Of a DNA stretch of 64,000 nt, positions 9,260 to 17,261 are shown one piece after another. Origin of the DNA: Reinekea sp. G2M2-21. GTDB taxonomy: Bacteria; Pseudomonadota; Gammaproteobacteria; Pseudomonadales; Natronospirillaceae. Position 1 is the first letter of the stretch; each line of letters begins with the position of its first letter. The DNA is taken from contig NZ_JADPQG010000001.1 of assembly GCF_015687175.1 (NCBI RefSeq), positions 248,001-312,000 on the forward strand. The letters are read 5' to 3'. The notes under the pieces were generated by a model, which was not told the DNA's origin, did not search any database, and was given only the letters and a program-made list of their open reading frames with translations. The position numbers and the translations under genes were made by a program.

Positions 9260-10139
9260 CAGTGCGTTCGCCCGGAATCGCGGTCTGATATCTCACGAAG
9301 AGCAACGCCAGTTAGCGCGGAGCCTTGCTGTCATTCCTGGCTGTGGTGGCATCGGCAGTACGGTTGCGGAAACGCTGACCCGGCTTGGTATCGGGCGCTT
9401 CAGGCTATGCGATCCAGACACCTTTGATATTGCAAACTTCAACCGTCAGTTGGGTGCGACGACCTTCAGTGTGGGGCAAAACAAAGCGGCTGCGACTAAA
9501 GCGCGGATATTATCAATCAACCCTGACGCGGAGGTCGACATCTTTGAGCAGCCGGTAACGGCGTCGAATGCGGATGAGTTTGTCTCCGGTGCTGATGTGG
9601 TGTTGGATGGCATTGATTTTTTTGTACTGAATGCTCGCCGAGCTTTATTTCAGGCGGCGCAACTGGAGGGCGTTCCTGCGATGACCGCGGCACCACTAGG
9701 TTTTTCTGCAACTCTGCAGGTTTACCTCCCCGATCAGGGCATGAGTTTTGATGATTTTTTTGATTTCAGGGACAGCGAAGGCTCGGCAGACCAGTTGGTT
9801 AAATTTCTTGTTGGGCTAGCCCCAAGAGCGCTGCAACGACCTTATATGGATCTTTCCTTTATTGATTCGGAAAGTCAGTCCGGGCCAAGTTCAATTTTGG
9901 GTACCCAGATTGCCGCCGCGATGATCGGCGGAGAAGTGGTTCGCCTGTTGTTGCAGCGCGGAGATTCATTGCCAGCACCCTGGTATCGACAATTTGATGT
10001 CTTTCGACAACGTTGGGTGAAAAGCTATCTGATTGGTGGTAATCGGCATCCCATTCAGAAATACAAAATCCGTAAAACCAAGCAGGCATTTAAGCAAAAT
10101 GGTTTATGGTCTGGATTGTCGCAGCTGTCACTAGGGTAA
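9237..10139 (+). CDS. ThiF/MoeB/E1-like adenylyltransferase
   Basis: E1-like enzymes adenylate a C-terminal carboxylate of a small protein or peptide. I chose the ATG at 9237 (MKQTWSADSAFARNRG) because GGAG lies six bases upstream. The frame is open further upstream but without such a site. The product has 300 residues. The nucleotide-binding motif IPGCGGIGSTVAE, the acidic CDPDTFDIANFNRQ (with the conserved N and R) and GQNKAAATKARI are present, followed by VVLDGIDFFVLNARR. The paired CxxC zinc motifs of ThiF and MoeB are not visible, nor is an obvious catalytic cysteine region. It overlaps the acyltransferase gene by 23 bases, so a joint pathway is likely. The acceptor is unknown. Confidence 0.8.
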   Translation: MKQTWSADSAFARNRGLISHEEQRQLARSLAVIPGCGGIGSTVAETLTRLGIGRFRLCDPDTFDIANFNRQLGATTFSVGQNKAAATKARILSINPDAEVDIFEQPVTASNADEFVSGADVVLDGIDFFVLNARRALFQAAQLEGVPAMTAAPLGFSATLQVYLPDQGMSFDDFFDFRDSEGSADQLVKFLVGLAPRALQRPYMDLSFIDSESQSGPSSILGTQIAAAMIGGEVVRLLLQRGDSLPAPWYRQFDVFRQRWVKSYLIGGNRHPIQKYKIRKTKQAFKQNGLWSGLSQLSLG

Positions 10140-10182
10140 TGGGTGGATGCAAGTCTTGTCGGCATCTTTGGTAAGCCGGGTT

Positions 10183-10209
10183 AGGCGCCTTTGGCTGGCG
10201 CCTTTGATT
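10183..10209 (+). terminator. Probable terminator after the ThiF-like gene
   Basis: AGGCGCC (10183-10189) and GGCGCCT (10197-10203) form a 7 bp G+C-rich stem with a seven-base loop, followed by TTGATTTGG on the plus strand. The T-run is weak. The hairpin lies between convergent genes and could also limit hisF read-through. Confidence 0.5.
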
Positions 10210-10221
10210 TGGTGAACTCAC

Positions 10222-10980
10222 TCAAAGCCGCATTTCAATTTGGCGGCTGGCCATATGTTCTTTCGCTTGCTGGATCGTAAACTCGCCGAAATGAAAAATA
10301 CTGGCGGCCAATACCGCGTCTGCGTGACCTTGATTCACACCTTCGGCCAAGTGTTCTAATTCGCCGACACCTCCGCTGGCAATCACCGGAATAGTGACCG
10401 CGTCTGCCACAGCTCGGGTCAGAGCCAAGTCGAAACCGGTTTTTACGCCATCCCGGTCCATGCTGGTTAACAGAATTTCCCCAGCGCCATTAGCTTCCAT
10501 TTTTTGAGCCCATTCGACAGCGTTAATGCCCGTCGGCTTACGACCACCGTGTGTAAATATCTCCCAGTGATCGTCAACCCGTTTGGCGTCAATGGCGACA
10601 ACGATACATTGTGCTCCAAAGCGAGCGGACGCTTCTTTCACGAAATCAGGATTAAAAATAGCCGCGGAGTTGATAGATACCTTGTCGGCACCAGCGTTCA
10701 ACATAGTACGGATATCGTCAACCGTGCGTATCCCACCACCGACCGTCAACGGAATAAATACCTGACCAGCGATCGCTTTTACCGTGTCAATCATGGTGCC
10801 ACGACCTTCGTGAGTTGCGGTAATGTCGAGCATGGTAATTTCATCCGCACCTTGCTCGTTGTAACGCTTGGCAACCTCAACCGGATCCCCAGCGTCGCGA
10901 ATATTGACAAAATTTACGCCTTTGACGACCCGACCCTGATCGACATCCAGACACGGGATAATGCGCTTGGCCAATGCCAT
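10222..10980 (-). CDS. hisF: Imidazole glycerol phosphate synthase, cyclase subunit
   Basis: HisF is the (beta/alpha)8-barrel that joins PRFAR with ammonia from HisH, giving imidazole glycerol phosphate and AICAR in histidine synthesis. I chose the ATG at 10980 ([16 protein letters not shown]): AGGAG is six bases upstream and the family begins here. The longer frame from 11013 adds 11 unrelated residues. The product has 252 residues. Catalytic aspartates lie in CLDV and in LTSMDRDG, with phosphate-binding GGGIRT and ASGGVG. It follows hisH directly; hisA, normally between or beside these genes, is absent. AICAR released here feeds PurH, encoded at 21-22.6 kb. Confidence 0.97.
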   Translation of the reverse strand: MALAKRIIPCLDVDQGRVVKGVNFVNIRDAGDPVEVAKRYNEQGADEITMLDITATHEGRGTMIDTVKAIAGQVFIPLTVGGGIRTVDDIRTMLNAGADKVSINSAAIFNPDFVKEASARFGAQCIVVAIDAKRVDDHWEIFTHGGRKPTGINAVEWAQKMEANGAGEILLTSMDRDGVKTGFDLALTRAVADAVTIPVIASGGVGELEHLAEGVNQGHADAVLAASIFHFGEFTIQQAKEHMASRQIEMRL

Positions 10981-11044
10981 AATTGTCTCCTGTATTGAGC
11001 CAGGTCGGCTCAATGTTTTGATGAGTTGGCGACAGGCGGTTGAA

Positions 11045-11695
11045 TTACCGTTTGCCGTTCCACTGGGTAAAGTTTCTCAGTAATTGCAGACCCGCAGTGT
11101 GGCTTTTCTCCGGATGAAACTGAGTGGCAAAAATATTGTCCCGGTAAATTATCGCGGAAAACTCGGTACCGTATTCGCAACGTCCGGCCGTATAGTCTGG
11201 ATGCATTTCTGCGTAGTAACTGTGTACAAAATAGAATCGACTACCGGATTCAATCTGGTGCCAAAGCGGATGCTCTACGGTCTGATGAACATGATTCCAA
11301 CCCATATGTGGCACTTTCATAGGCAGGCCGCGGCTGTCTGTTAAATTCTTTGGAAATTGATGCACTTGACCGGGAAAATGATTCAGGCAGTCAATGCCGT
11401 CGTTTTCATCGCTATGTCGCATCAAGGCCTGCATACCGACACAGATGCCCAAAAAGGGCTTCCCCGAGTCCAGGTTTTCAGCGACCACTTGATCTACTCC
11501 CTGACGGCGGATTTCGGCCATACAGTCGCGAATGGCTCCAACACCTGGTAATACGACATGATCGGCTTGCGCGATACGATCACGGTCGTCTGTGACCTCA
11601 ACCGCGAAGTTGTCGGCAACGTGTTCAAAGGCTTTTGCCACAGAATGCAAATTGCCCATGCCGTAGTCGATTATAGTGAGTAATTGTTTGCTCAC
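11045..11695 (-). CDS. hisH: Imidazole glycerol phosphate synthase, glutaminase subunit
   Basis: HisH is a class I glutamine amidotransferase that channels ammonia to HisF. The nucleophile is in GICVGMQAL, and the His-Glu pair is in [21 protein letters not shown] at the N-terminus and [11 protein letters not shown] are family hallmarks. I chose GTG at 11695 ([12 protein letters not shown]), six bases behind a GGAG. A TTG at 11707 would add four residues. The product has 216 residues. It sits 55 bases after hisB and 64 before hisF in one probable operon. Confidence 0.96.
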   Translation of the reverse strand: MSKQLLTIIDYGMGNLHSVAKAFEHVADNFAVEVTDDRDRIAQADHVVLPGVGAIRDCMAEIRRQGVDQVVAENLDSGKPFLGICVGMQALMRHSDENDGIDCLNHFPGQVHQFPKNLTDSRGLPMKVPHMGWNHVHQTVEHPLWHQIESGSRFYFVHSYYAEMHPDYTAGRCEYGTEFSAIIYRDNIFATQFHPEKSHTAGLQLLRNFTQWNGKR

Positions 11696-11750
11696 GGTGC
11701 ACTCCAATGCAGATGGAACGTTGCTGGTAAGTCAGCAACGTATCAGAACG

Positions 11751-12341
11751 TTACAAAACGCCTTTGGTGGACGGTATCACCGAACCCTGACGTTCATCGA
11801 GTGTAAGGGCCATACGCAAGGCGCGGCCAAAGGCTTTAAAGATGGTTTCTGCCTGATGATGTGCATTTCGGCCTTTCAGGTTATCGATGTGCAACGTCAC
11901 CAGTGCGTGATTGACGAAGCCCTGGAAGAATTCAAAAAACAAATCCACGTCGAACTGGCCAATACTGGCGCGGGTGAATTCACAGTTGAATTCCAAGCCA
12001 GGTCGACCCGAAAAATCGATAACCACTCTGGACAGTGCTTCATCTAGCGGCACGTAACTGTGGCCATAGCGGGTAATGCCTTTCTTGTCGCCCACGGCTT
12101 TCGCGAATGCCTGCCCCAGTGTGATTCCTACGTCTTCTGCACTGTGGTGATCGTCAATGTGGTTGTCCCCATCACAATGAATATCCAAGTCGATCAGGCC
12201 GTGACGCGCGATCTGATCCAGCATATGATCCAGAAATGGGATCGATGAGTTCAGATTGGCTTTGCCGGTGCCATCTAAATTAACGGCAACCTTGATTTTC
12301 GTTTCATTGGTGTTGCGTTCTACCGACGCCTGGCGACTCAT
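11751..12341 (-). CDS. hisB: Imidazoleglycerol-phosphate dehydratase
   Basis: HisB removes water from imidazole glycerol phosphate to give imidazole acetol phosphate. The 196 residues carry only the dehydratase, as in Pseudomonas. The N-terminal histidinol-phosphatase half of the enteric bifunctional enzyme is missing. The metal-binding motifs [24 protein letters not shown] and the late [16 protein letters not shown] are all present. It is the first gene of a hisB-hisH-hisF operon on the minus strand. A perfect TATAAT lies about 70 bases upstream. Confidence 0.97.
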   Translation of the reverse strand: MSRQASVERNTNETKIKVAVNLDGTGKANLNSSIPFLDHMLDQIARHGLIDLDIHCDGDNHIDDHHSAEDVGITLGQAFAKAVGDKKGITRYGHSYVPLDEALSRVVIDFSGRPGLEFNCEFTRASIGQFDVDLFFEFFQGFVNHALVTLHIDNLKGRNAHHQAETIFKAFGRALRMALTLDERQGSVIPSTKGVL

Positions 12342-12408
12342 AAGGTTCTCTCAGCTGATTTATCGAATATGGGTGGCAAGTCTTGCTTTTAGACGCTTGC
12401 CGATCCGG

Positions 12409-12414
12409 ATTATA
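12409..12414 (-). promoter_or_regulatory. Candidate -10 element for hisBHF
   Basis: Read on the minus strand, 12414-12409 is TATAAT, a perfect -10 hexamer, in the divergent gap between hisB and the GNAT gene. No good -35 is seen at 16-18 bases, so the assignment is tentative. Confidence 0.4.
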
Positions 12415-12453
12415 TAAGTATGCTGAGCGCCAAACCACCCACGGATAATATCA

Positions 12454-12807
12454 GTGCCCATTACCGTTACGCGAGCATTTGGCCAGAATGACCGCAACCA
12501 CGCAACGATGTTGCGAATAATTAAAGACTTGCCTGCACAACATGAGCTTCATTCTGTGCTTGGTCAGTGGCATGCTACGCCAGATAAATTTGATCTCTGG
12601 TTGGGGGTGTTCAACGAACGAGTCGTTGGTTTTACCTTAGTCAAAGGCAGCGATATAGAGGCTATTGCGGTACACGGTGCGACTCGAGGTCGTGGTGTGG
12701 GGCACCGAATGTTGACCCTGGTGATTCAACAATACGGCGCGTACTCGTTAAAGTTGGTGTCGCCGCAGGGGTTGTTTAAAGTCCTTTTTGATGAGACACA
12801 ACAATAA
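12454..12807 (+). CDS. Small GNAT protein, PanZ/PanM-like acetyl-CoA sensor
   Basis: The protein has 117 residues with one GNAT core. A strand reads FNERVVGFTLVKG, then IEAIAVHGATRGRGVGHRML, containing the R-G-x-G-x-G/A acetyl-CoA binding loop. Length, the FNER strand and the RGRGVG loop resemble E. coli PanZ (PanM). PanZ binds acetyl-CoA and promotes self-cleavage of pantothenate enzyme PanD rather than acting as a strong acetyltransferase. The start is GTG at 12454 with a weak GGA upstream. It is divergent from hisB. A generic N-acetyltransferase is the alternative, and the PanZ call would be firmer if this genome's PanD is of the self-cleaving type that needs it. Confidence 0.6.
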   Translation: MPITVTRAFGQNDRNHATMLRIIKDLPAQHELHSVLGQWHATPDKFDLWLGVFNERVVGFTLVKGSDIEAIAVHGATRGRGVGHRMLTLVIQQYGAYSLKLVSPQGLFKVLFDETQQ

Positions 12808-12879
12808 CAAGTTTGCTTTATTGTGAATAATAAGCACTAAAGCTTTTTAAAATTTGAAACGCAGATAAGAGGCAGAAAC

Positions 12880-13671
12880 GTGAAACAATCGTCTGAAGTC
12901 TTGATTGAAGATGAAATTCAAACTCGGGTGCGGTTATACGATTTTTCGACGGGCAAACAAACCTTTTTTCAATGGATTGCCGGCATGGTACCCGCCTGTG
13001 AAGGCAAGAGGGTGCTAGAACTGGGATGCGGCAATGGTGCGATCTGGCGTGATCTGATGCCTAGGTGGCCGAATTGCGACCTGACCCTAACCGATATTGC
13101 CGATGATGTGCTGGCAGCTGCTCGTGAAACGCTGGCGCCACTGTCCGACATGGCCAATAGCATTGAATACTTACCTACCGACTTCAACAACCTGCCTTTC
13201 GCTGACGCCAGTTATGATATTGTTATCGCGAACCATAACCTCTATTACGCTCAGGATGTCTCGTCAGTTTTAGCGTCGATTGCCCGTATATTAAAACCGG
13301 GCGGTATGTTGGTCTGTTCCACCATTGGCGAAGATCATCTGCACGAATTAGTCAGTACTTTGCGTCAGTTTAGTGATGATCTACCTTGGGGGGCGGAAGC
13401 TTGGGCCGGAAAGTTCGGTCTAGATAATGGCGCCAAGCAGCTATTTAAACACTTTGCCCGTCTTGATCAGTTCGAATACGACAATAATCTGCACGTAAAC
13501 TCTATAGAACCGGTTATTTCCTATCTTAAGAAAACCATGAAAGGCGCATTGTCTGAGTGGGTATGTGACAACATGGCCCTAGTGACAGAAGCGCTTGAGC
13601 AAACCATGAACAGCAAAGGGTATATTCGCCTGACACCTCATTCCGGTTTTTTTGTAGCTTATAAAGTGTAG
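12880..13671 (+). CDS. Class I SAM-dependent methyltransferase
   Basis: The protein has 263 residues. The Rossmann motif I is RVLELGCGNGAIW. An acidic end of strand 2 follows (LTLTDIADD), then YLPTDFNNLPF, motif IV-like SYDIVIANHNLYYAQD and the post-motif RILKPGGMLVCST. This is the methyltransferase-11 pattern used on small molecules such as quinone, biotin or lipid intermediates. The last third has no recognisable signature, and the substrate is unknown. The GTG start at 12880 has GAGG about eight bases upstream. It stands alone between the GNAT gene and ntrB. A G+C-rich hairpin follows its stop. Confidence 0.85.
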   Translation: MKQSSEVLIEDEIQTRVRLYDFSTGKQTFFQWIAGMVPACEGKRVLELGCGNGAIWRDLMPRWPNCDLTLTDIADDVLAAARETLAPLSDMANSIEYLPTDFNNLPFADASYDIVIANHNLYYAQDVSSVLASIARILKPGGMLVCSTIGEDHLHELVSTLRQFSDDLPWGAEAWAGKFGLDNGAKQLFKHFARLDQFEYDNNLHVNSIEPVISYLKKTMKGALSEWVCDNMALVTEALEQTMNSKGYIRLTPHSGFFVAYKV

Positions 13672-13693
13672 TCGAAGAACACCCTTCAACGGA

Positions 13694-13714
13694 GCGCAGC
13701 GCTTAGCGTTGCGC
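13694..13714 (+). other. G+C-rich hairpin after the methyltransferase gene
   Basis: GCGCAGCGC and GCGTTGCGC pair over nine positions (one G-T) around a TTA loop, 22 bases after the stop. No T-run follows, so a factor-independent terminator is not supported. It may end transcription with Rho or stabilise the 3' end. Confidence 0.4.
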
Positions 13715-13757
13715 CTCAAGCTTCTCCAAAAATAAATGAGCAACCTGATGACATGAG

Positions 13758-13772
13758 GCGCTAACTTGGTGC
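13758..13772 (+). promoter_or_regulatory. NtrC-type binding site 1
   Basis: The site matches the NtrC dyad GCACYA-N3-TRGTGC at 11 of 12 defined positions (GCGCTA then ACT then TGGTGC). It is 31 bases upstream of a second site, start to start, or about three helical turns. Confidence 0.65.
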
Positions 13773-13788
13773 GCTTTTCCTATATGAT

Positions 13789-13803
13789 GCAATATTTTAG
13801 TGC
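13789..13803 (+). promoter_or_regulatory. NtrC-type binding site 2
   Basis: GCAATA-TTT-TAGTGC matches the NtrC dyad at 11 of 12 defined positions. Its centre lies about 47 bases upstream of the start predicted from the sigma-54 element that follows. Confidence 0.65.
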
Positions 13804-13816
13804 TCTAGGTTGTTTT

Positions 13817-13832
13817 TTGGCACCTTCTTTGT
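13817..13832 (+). promoter_or_regulatory. Sigma-54-type (-24/-12) promoter of ntrBC
   Basis: TTGGCAC, five bases, then TTGT fits the RpoN consensus TTGGCAC-N5-TTGC except for the last base. The GG at -24 and the following element have the correct spacing. The predicted start is near 13843. Position downstream of two NtrC-type sites supports nitrogen-responsive autoregulation. Confidence 0.6.
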
Positions 13833-14039
13833 GCGTCTAGTGTTAATCTCAACGTAATCAATACAGTCAGTTTTTTAGGATAGATACCGTGCTCAGGTGC
13901 AAGGTTCTGTTGCCAATTCTGTAAGATTGAGTTTGACGCACTGATTTAAATGGCGCTAGCTTTGGGAAAACCGCTTAGTAATCAAGAGTCTGGCCTGTTT
14001 CTTGCGTTAGCAAGCTCATCTGAAAAAAGGGTTCACTCG

Positions 14040-15116
14040 GTGGAAAATCAAGATTCCGCATTTCGACGCGTGGTCGAGCACCAATTTACAGCAGTTGCTG
14101 TTTTGGACAGTGAGTTTCGGGTTGAGCATATCAATTCATCCGCAGAACTGTTGCTCGTGCGTTCGGAGAAACAATTAATAGGTCAACGTTTCGATAGTCT
14201 GTTTGCTAACGCGGACGACATTCTACAAGTGTTGGCATCGGCCATCGATGAAGGTGCCTCGGTATCGGTGCGTTCCGCTACCTGGGAGTTGGTGCATCGT
14301 GACAGCCTGACGTTGGATTTTATTGTCAGCCCCTTTATGGAGGGTGGCGAGCTGCGGGTTATCCTGGAAATGGTGCCGGCCGACAGGGCTGTCCGTATCA
14401 GCCGCGATGAGGGTCGTATCGACCAGTCTGAGACCAGCCGGCATTTGGTTCGGGGATTGGCTCACGAGATTAAAAACCCCCTTGGCGGGATTCGAGGTGC
14501 AGCGCAATTGTTGGCGTCTGAGTTGCCGAATGAGGACTTGCAGGAGTACACCAAGGTCATCATTGAAGAAGCCGATCGTTTGCGCAATTTAGTCGATCGG
14601 TTGCTAGGCAGTCATCAGTTGCCCGAGTTTCATCAGTTGAATATCCATCAAGTATTGGAGCGGGTCTCATCGCTGCTGAAAGCAGAGGTTGGTGGTCGTA
14701 TTGAGCTGGTTCGAGATTACGATCCGAGCATCCCGGAAATGACGGGTGATGAATCTCAACTTATTCAGGTTTTTCTAAATATTGCGCGTAATGCATTGCA
14801 GGCGCTAACGGAAAGTGATGTGCCAAATGCTCAGATAATTTTTAAAACGCGCACTGTTCGGCAGTTTACGATTCGACAGAGTCGCCACCGTATCGTGGTG
14901 CGCATTGATGTCATTGATAATGGCCCTGGTATTGCAAAAGACCTGCTGGAAAAAATCTTTTATCCGATGATTTCCGGTCGGGCTTCCGGTACCGGATTGG
15001 GACTTTCGTTGGTGCAGCAGTTTGTTGAGTTGCATAACGGAATGGTGGAGTGTGAAAGCGATCCAGGGCGTACGCAATTTAGTGTTTATTTTCCTTTGGA
15101 GGCATTAAATGTCTAA
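14040..15116 (+). CDS. glnL: Nitrogen regulation sensor histidine kinase NtrB
   Basis: NtrB phosphorylates NtrC when nitrogen is short, under control of PII. A PAS domain (VLDSEFRVEHINSSAELLL) is followed by the HisKA motif RGLAHEIKNPLGGIRGAAQLL with the phospho-accepting His. The ATPase N-box FLNIARNALQAL, DNGPGIAKDLLEKIF and GTGLGLSLVQQFVELH follow. All match the cytosolic NtrB layout, with no membrane segment. I prefer the GTG at 14040: AAGGG is eight bases upstream, and the E. coli protein begins a similar distance before PAS. The frame is open to an ATG at 13950, which lacks a ribosome site and would give 388 residues. It overlaps ntrC by eight bases. Confidence 0.95.
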   Translation: MENQDSAFRRVVEHQFTAVAVLDSEFRVEHINSSAELLLVRSEKQLIGQRFDSLFANADDILQVLASAIDEGASVSVRSATWELVHRDSLTLDFIVSPFMEGGELRVILEMVPADRAVRISRDEGRIDQSETSRHLVRGLAHEIKNPLGGIRGAAQLLASELPNEDLQEYTKVIIEEADRLRNLVDRLLGSHQLPEFHQLNIHQVLERVSSLLKAEVGGRIELVRDYDPSIPEMTGDESQLIQVFLNIARNALQALTESDVPNAQIIFKTRTVRQFTIRQSRHRIVVRIDVIDNGPGIAKDLLEKIFYPMISGRASGTGLGLSLVQQFVELHNGMVECESDPGRTQFSVYFPLEALNV

Positions 15117-16533
15117 GGCGAAAAATGTTTGGGTCGTTGATGACGACCGATCGATCCGCTGGGTTTTGGATCGAGCGCTGAGTAAGCAGGGGCATGAATG
15201 TACTGTTTTTGAAAATGGTGAAAGCCTGCTACGCAAAATCCAAACGCTTACGCCGGATGTCATCATCAGCGATGTGCGAATGGATGGCATGGACGGTCTT
15301 GAACTGTTGACCCGTTTGCAGCAGGATCGCCCCGATATTCCCGTGATTATCATGACGGCGCATTCGGATTTGGATAGTGCGGTATCTTCATTTCAAGGGG
15401 GCGCGTTTGAGTATCTACCCAAACCCTTTGATGTAGATGAGGCTTTGGCACTGGTCGAGCGTGCTATTGAGCACCGCGCGAAACAGTTTCCCCCGGAAGA
15501 AGCCGTTGCGGCAGAAACTCAAACAGAAATCATTGGTGAAGCACCGGCCATGCAGGAGGTTTTTCGCGCGATTGGTCGATTATCACAGAGTAATATTACG
15601 GTATTGATCAATGGTGAATCTGGAACCGGTAAAGAACTGGTTGCTCAAGCTCTACATAGACACTCTCCGCGCAAAGAGCATCCTTTCATTGCATTGAATA
15701 TGGCGGCGATCCCTCGGGACCTGATGGAGTCTGAACTGTTCGGTCACGAAAAAGGCGCATTCACCGGTGCACAAAATCAGCGTCGAGGTCGTTTTGAGCA
15801 AGCCGATGGCGGCACCCTTTTCCTTGACGAAATTGGTGATATGCCATCCGAAACACAGACCCGATTACTTCGTGTACTGGCCGATAGCGAGTTTTATCGA
15901 GTGGGCGGTCATACGCCTATTAAAGTGGATGTCCGAATTATTGCGGCAACGCATCAGAATCTGGAAAAATTAGTTCAGGATGGACGATTCCGGGAAGATT
16001 TGTTTCACCGCCTGAATGTTATCCGTATTCATATTCCGAAACTGTCGGATCGGCGCGAGGATATTCCTAAATTACTGGAATTCTTCTTGCATAAAGCAGC
16101 CAAGGAGCTTGGTGTTGAACCCAAGTCTTTACGCCAGGATACCGAGTCTTACCTGTCACGTTTGCCATGGCCGGGTAATGTTCGTCAGCTCGAGAATATC
16201 TGTCGTTGGATCACGGTGATGGCCTCTGGTCGTGAAGTGCTGGTCAGTGATTTGCCGCCAGAGTTGGTTGACGACGTTGGTGCCGAAGGGGGACATGAAA
16301 ACTGGGAGCAGTCGCTGCGTAACTGGACTGACCGGGAATTGGCTCGCGGTGAAAAGCGAATATTGGACCTGGCCGTACCCGCGTTTGAACGGGTTATGAT
16401 TGAAACTGCGTTAAAACATACTGCGGGTCGACGAAGGGATGCAGCAGAACTACTGGGCTGGGGGCGAAATACCCTAACCCGAAAAATCAAAGAGCTGGGT
16501 CTGGATGACGGCTCCAGCGATGAAGACGAATAA
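15109..16533 (+). CDS. glnG: Nitrogen regulation response regulator NtrC
   Basis: NtrC is a bacterial enhancer-binding protein activating sigma-54 promoters of nitrogen genes. It has 474 residues. The receiver domain has D55 as phospho-acceptor (VIISDVRMDG). The AAA+ domain has Walker A GESGTGKE, the sigma-54-contacting GAFTGA loop, Walker B GGTLFLDEIG and an arginine-finger region. A Fis-type helix-turn-helix (RRDAAELLGWGRNTLTRKIKEL) ends the protein. It is translated with ntrB through an eight-base overlap. The two NtrC-type sites upstream of ntrB suggest it controls its own operon. No glnA is adjacent in this window. Confidence 0.97.
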   Translation: MSKAKNVWVVDDDRSIRWVLDRALSKQGHECTVFENGESLLRKIQTLTPDVIISDVRMDGMDGLELLTRLQQDRPDIPVIIMTAHSDLDSAVSSFQGGAFEYLPKPFDVDEALALVERAIEHRAKQFPPEEAVAAETQTEIIGEAPAMQEVFRAIGRLSQSNITVLINGESGTGKELVAQALHRHSPRKEHPFIALNMAAIPRDLMESELFGHEKGAFTGAQNQRRGRFEQADGGTLFLDEIGDMPSETQTRLLRVLADSEFYRVGGHTPIKVDVRIIAATHQNLEKLVQDGRFREDLFHRLNVIRIHIPKLSDRREDIPKLLEFFLHKAAKELGVEPKSLRQDTESYLSRLPWPGNVRQLENICRWITVMASGREVLVSDLPPELVDDVGAEGGHENWEQSLRNWTDRELARGEKRILDLAVPAFERVMIETALKHTAGRRRDAAELLGWGRNTLTRKIKELGLDDGSSDEDE

Positions 16534-16616
16534 GCGACATCCTCTGGGTGGTCAATTGGTTTTATTAACTGACCATGTAGTAGATTATTGGCCGCTTTGT
16601 TTTTGGGTAGGCTAGG

Positions 16617-17261
16617 TTACAGGTGATACGTTGATTTAGTCATTGCTTTGGAAATCAACGTCATCACTTGCTTAACCGGTTGTGGAAAATCCACACCGCC
16701 TGCTTCCAACGCATTGGTCGCATGTCGCTGCTCATCTTCCAGCATCTTTTGCAAAATCGCCCGGCTTTTATGGTCTTTATCCTGAATTTGTTCCAGGTGG
16801 TTTTGCAGATGCAGACTGACCTGGTCTTCCGTGGCCGCGACAAACCCCAATGACCACTTATCACCAACGAGCCCAGCCAACGCACCCATTGCATAGGACA
16901 TGCCGTAAAAAGCTGGATTCAACAGGCTGGTGCGACCCTGTAACTCTCTGATTCGGGTTTCACACCAGGCCAAATGGTCCAGTTCTTCATCCGCTGCCTG
17001 ATCCATTGCCTGACGGACATCTGGCAGACGCGCTGTTAATGCTTGGCCTTTATAGAGAGCCTGAGCGCAGACTTCCCCTGTGTGATTTATGCGCATCAAA
17101 CGCGCAATGTGCTGCTTTTCCGCAGGATCTAAATTCTCTGATTCAGTCTGTGTGTTTGCCGGACTGGGCGTCGTGGCGGTGACCGCACCGGGTGATAGCG
17201 TGCGTAATGCGTTGTTCAGGTGACCGACGAAACGATCAGAAAAAGAGTGATTTCTTCGCAT
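16617..17261 (-). CDS. coq7: 2-polyprenyl-3-methyl-6-methoxy-1,4-benzoquinol hydroxylase (Coq7)
   Basis: Coq7 is a di-iron monooxygenase doing the last ring hydroxylation of ubiquinone. The 214-residue protein has the iron-ligand motifs [21 protein letters not shown] and EDEQRHA spaced as in the family. This is the Pseudomonas-type alternative to enteric UbiF. The hydrophobic [15 protein letters not shown] is the usual membrane-associating helix. Its first 26 bases overlap the end of the hybrid kinase gene upstream, so it is probably co-transcribed with it, which is unusual. It converges on ntrC. Confidence 0.95.
   Translation of the reverse strand: MRRNHSFSDRFVGHLNNALRTLSPGAVTATTPSPANTQTESENLDPAEKQHIARLMRINHTGEVCAQALYKGQALTARLPDVRQAMDQAADEELDHLAWCETRIRELQGRTSLLNPAFYGMSYAMGALAGLVGDKWSLGFVAATEDQVSLHLQNHLEQIQDKDHKSRAILQKMLEDEQRHATNALEAGGVDFPQPVKQVMTLISKAMTKSTYHL

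Larger units (their letters stand above)
13672..14039 (+). other. ntrBC upstream regulatory region
   Basis: The 368 bases between the methyltransferase stop and the preferred ntrB start contain a hairpin at 13694-13714, two NtrC-type sites, and a sigma-54-type promoter. The bases 13950-14039 are also open in the ntrB frame and could be coding if an upstream ATG is used. Confidence 0.6.

Noticed and set aside
16551-16576. Imperfect inverted repeat between ntrC and coq7 as a terminator
   Set aside because: Only five paired bases before a mismatch and no T-run.
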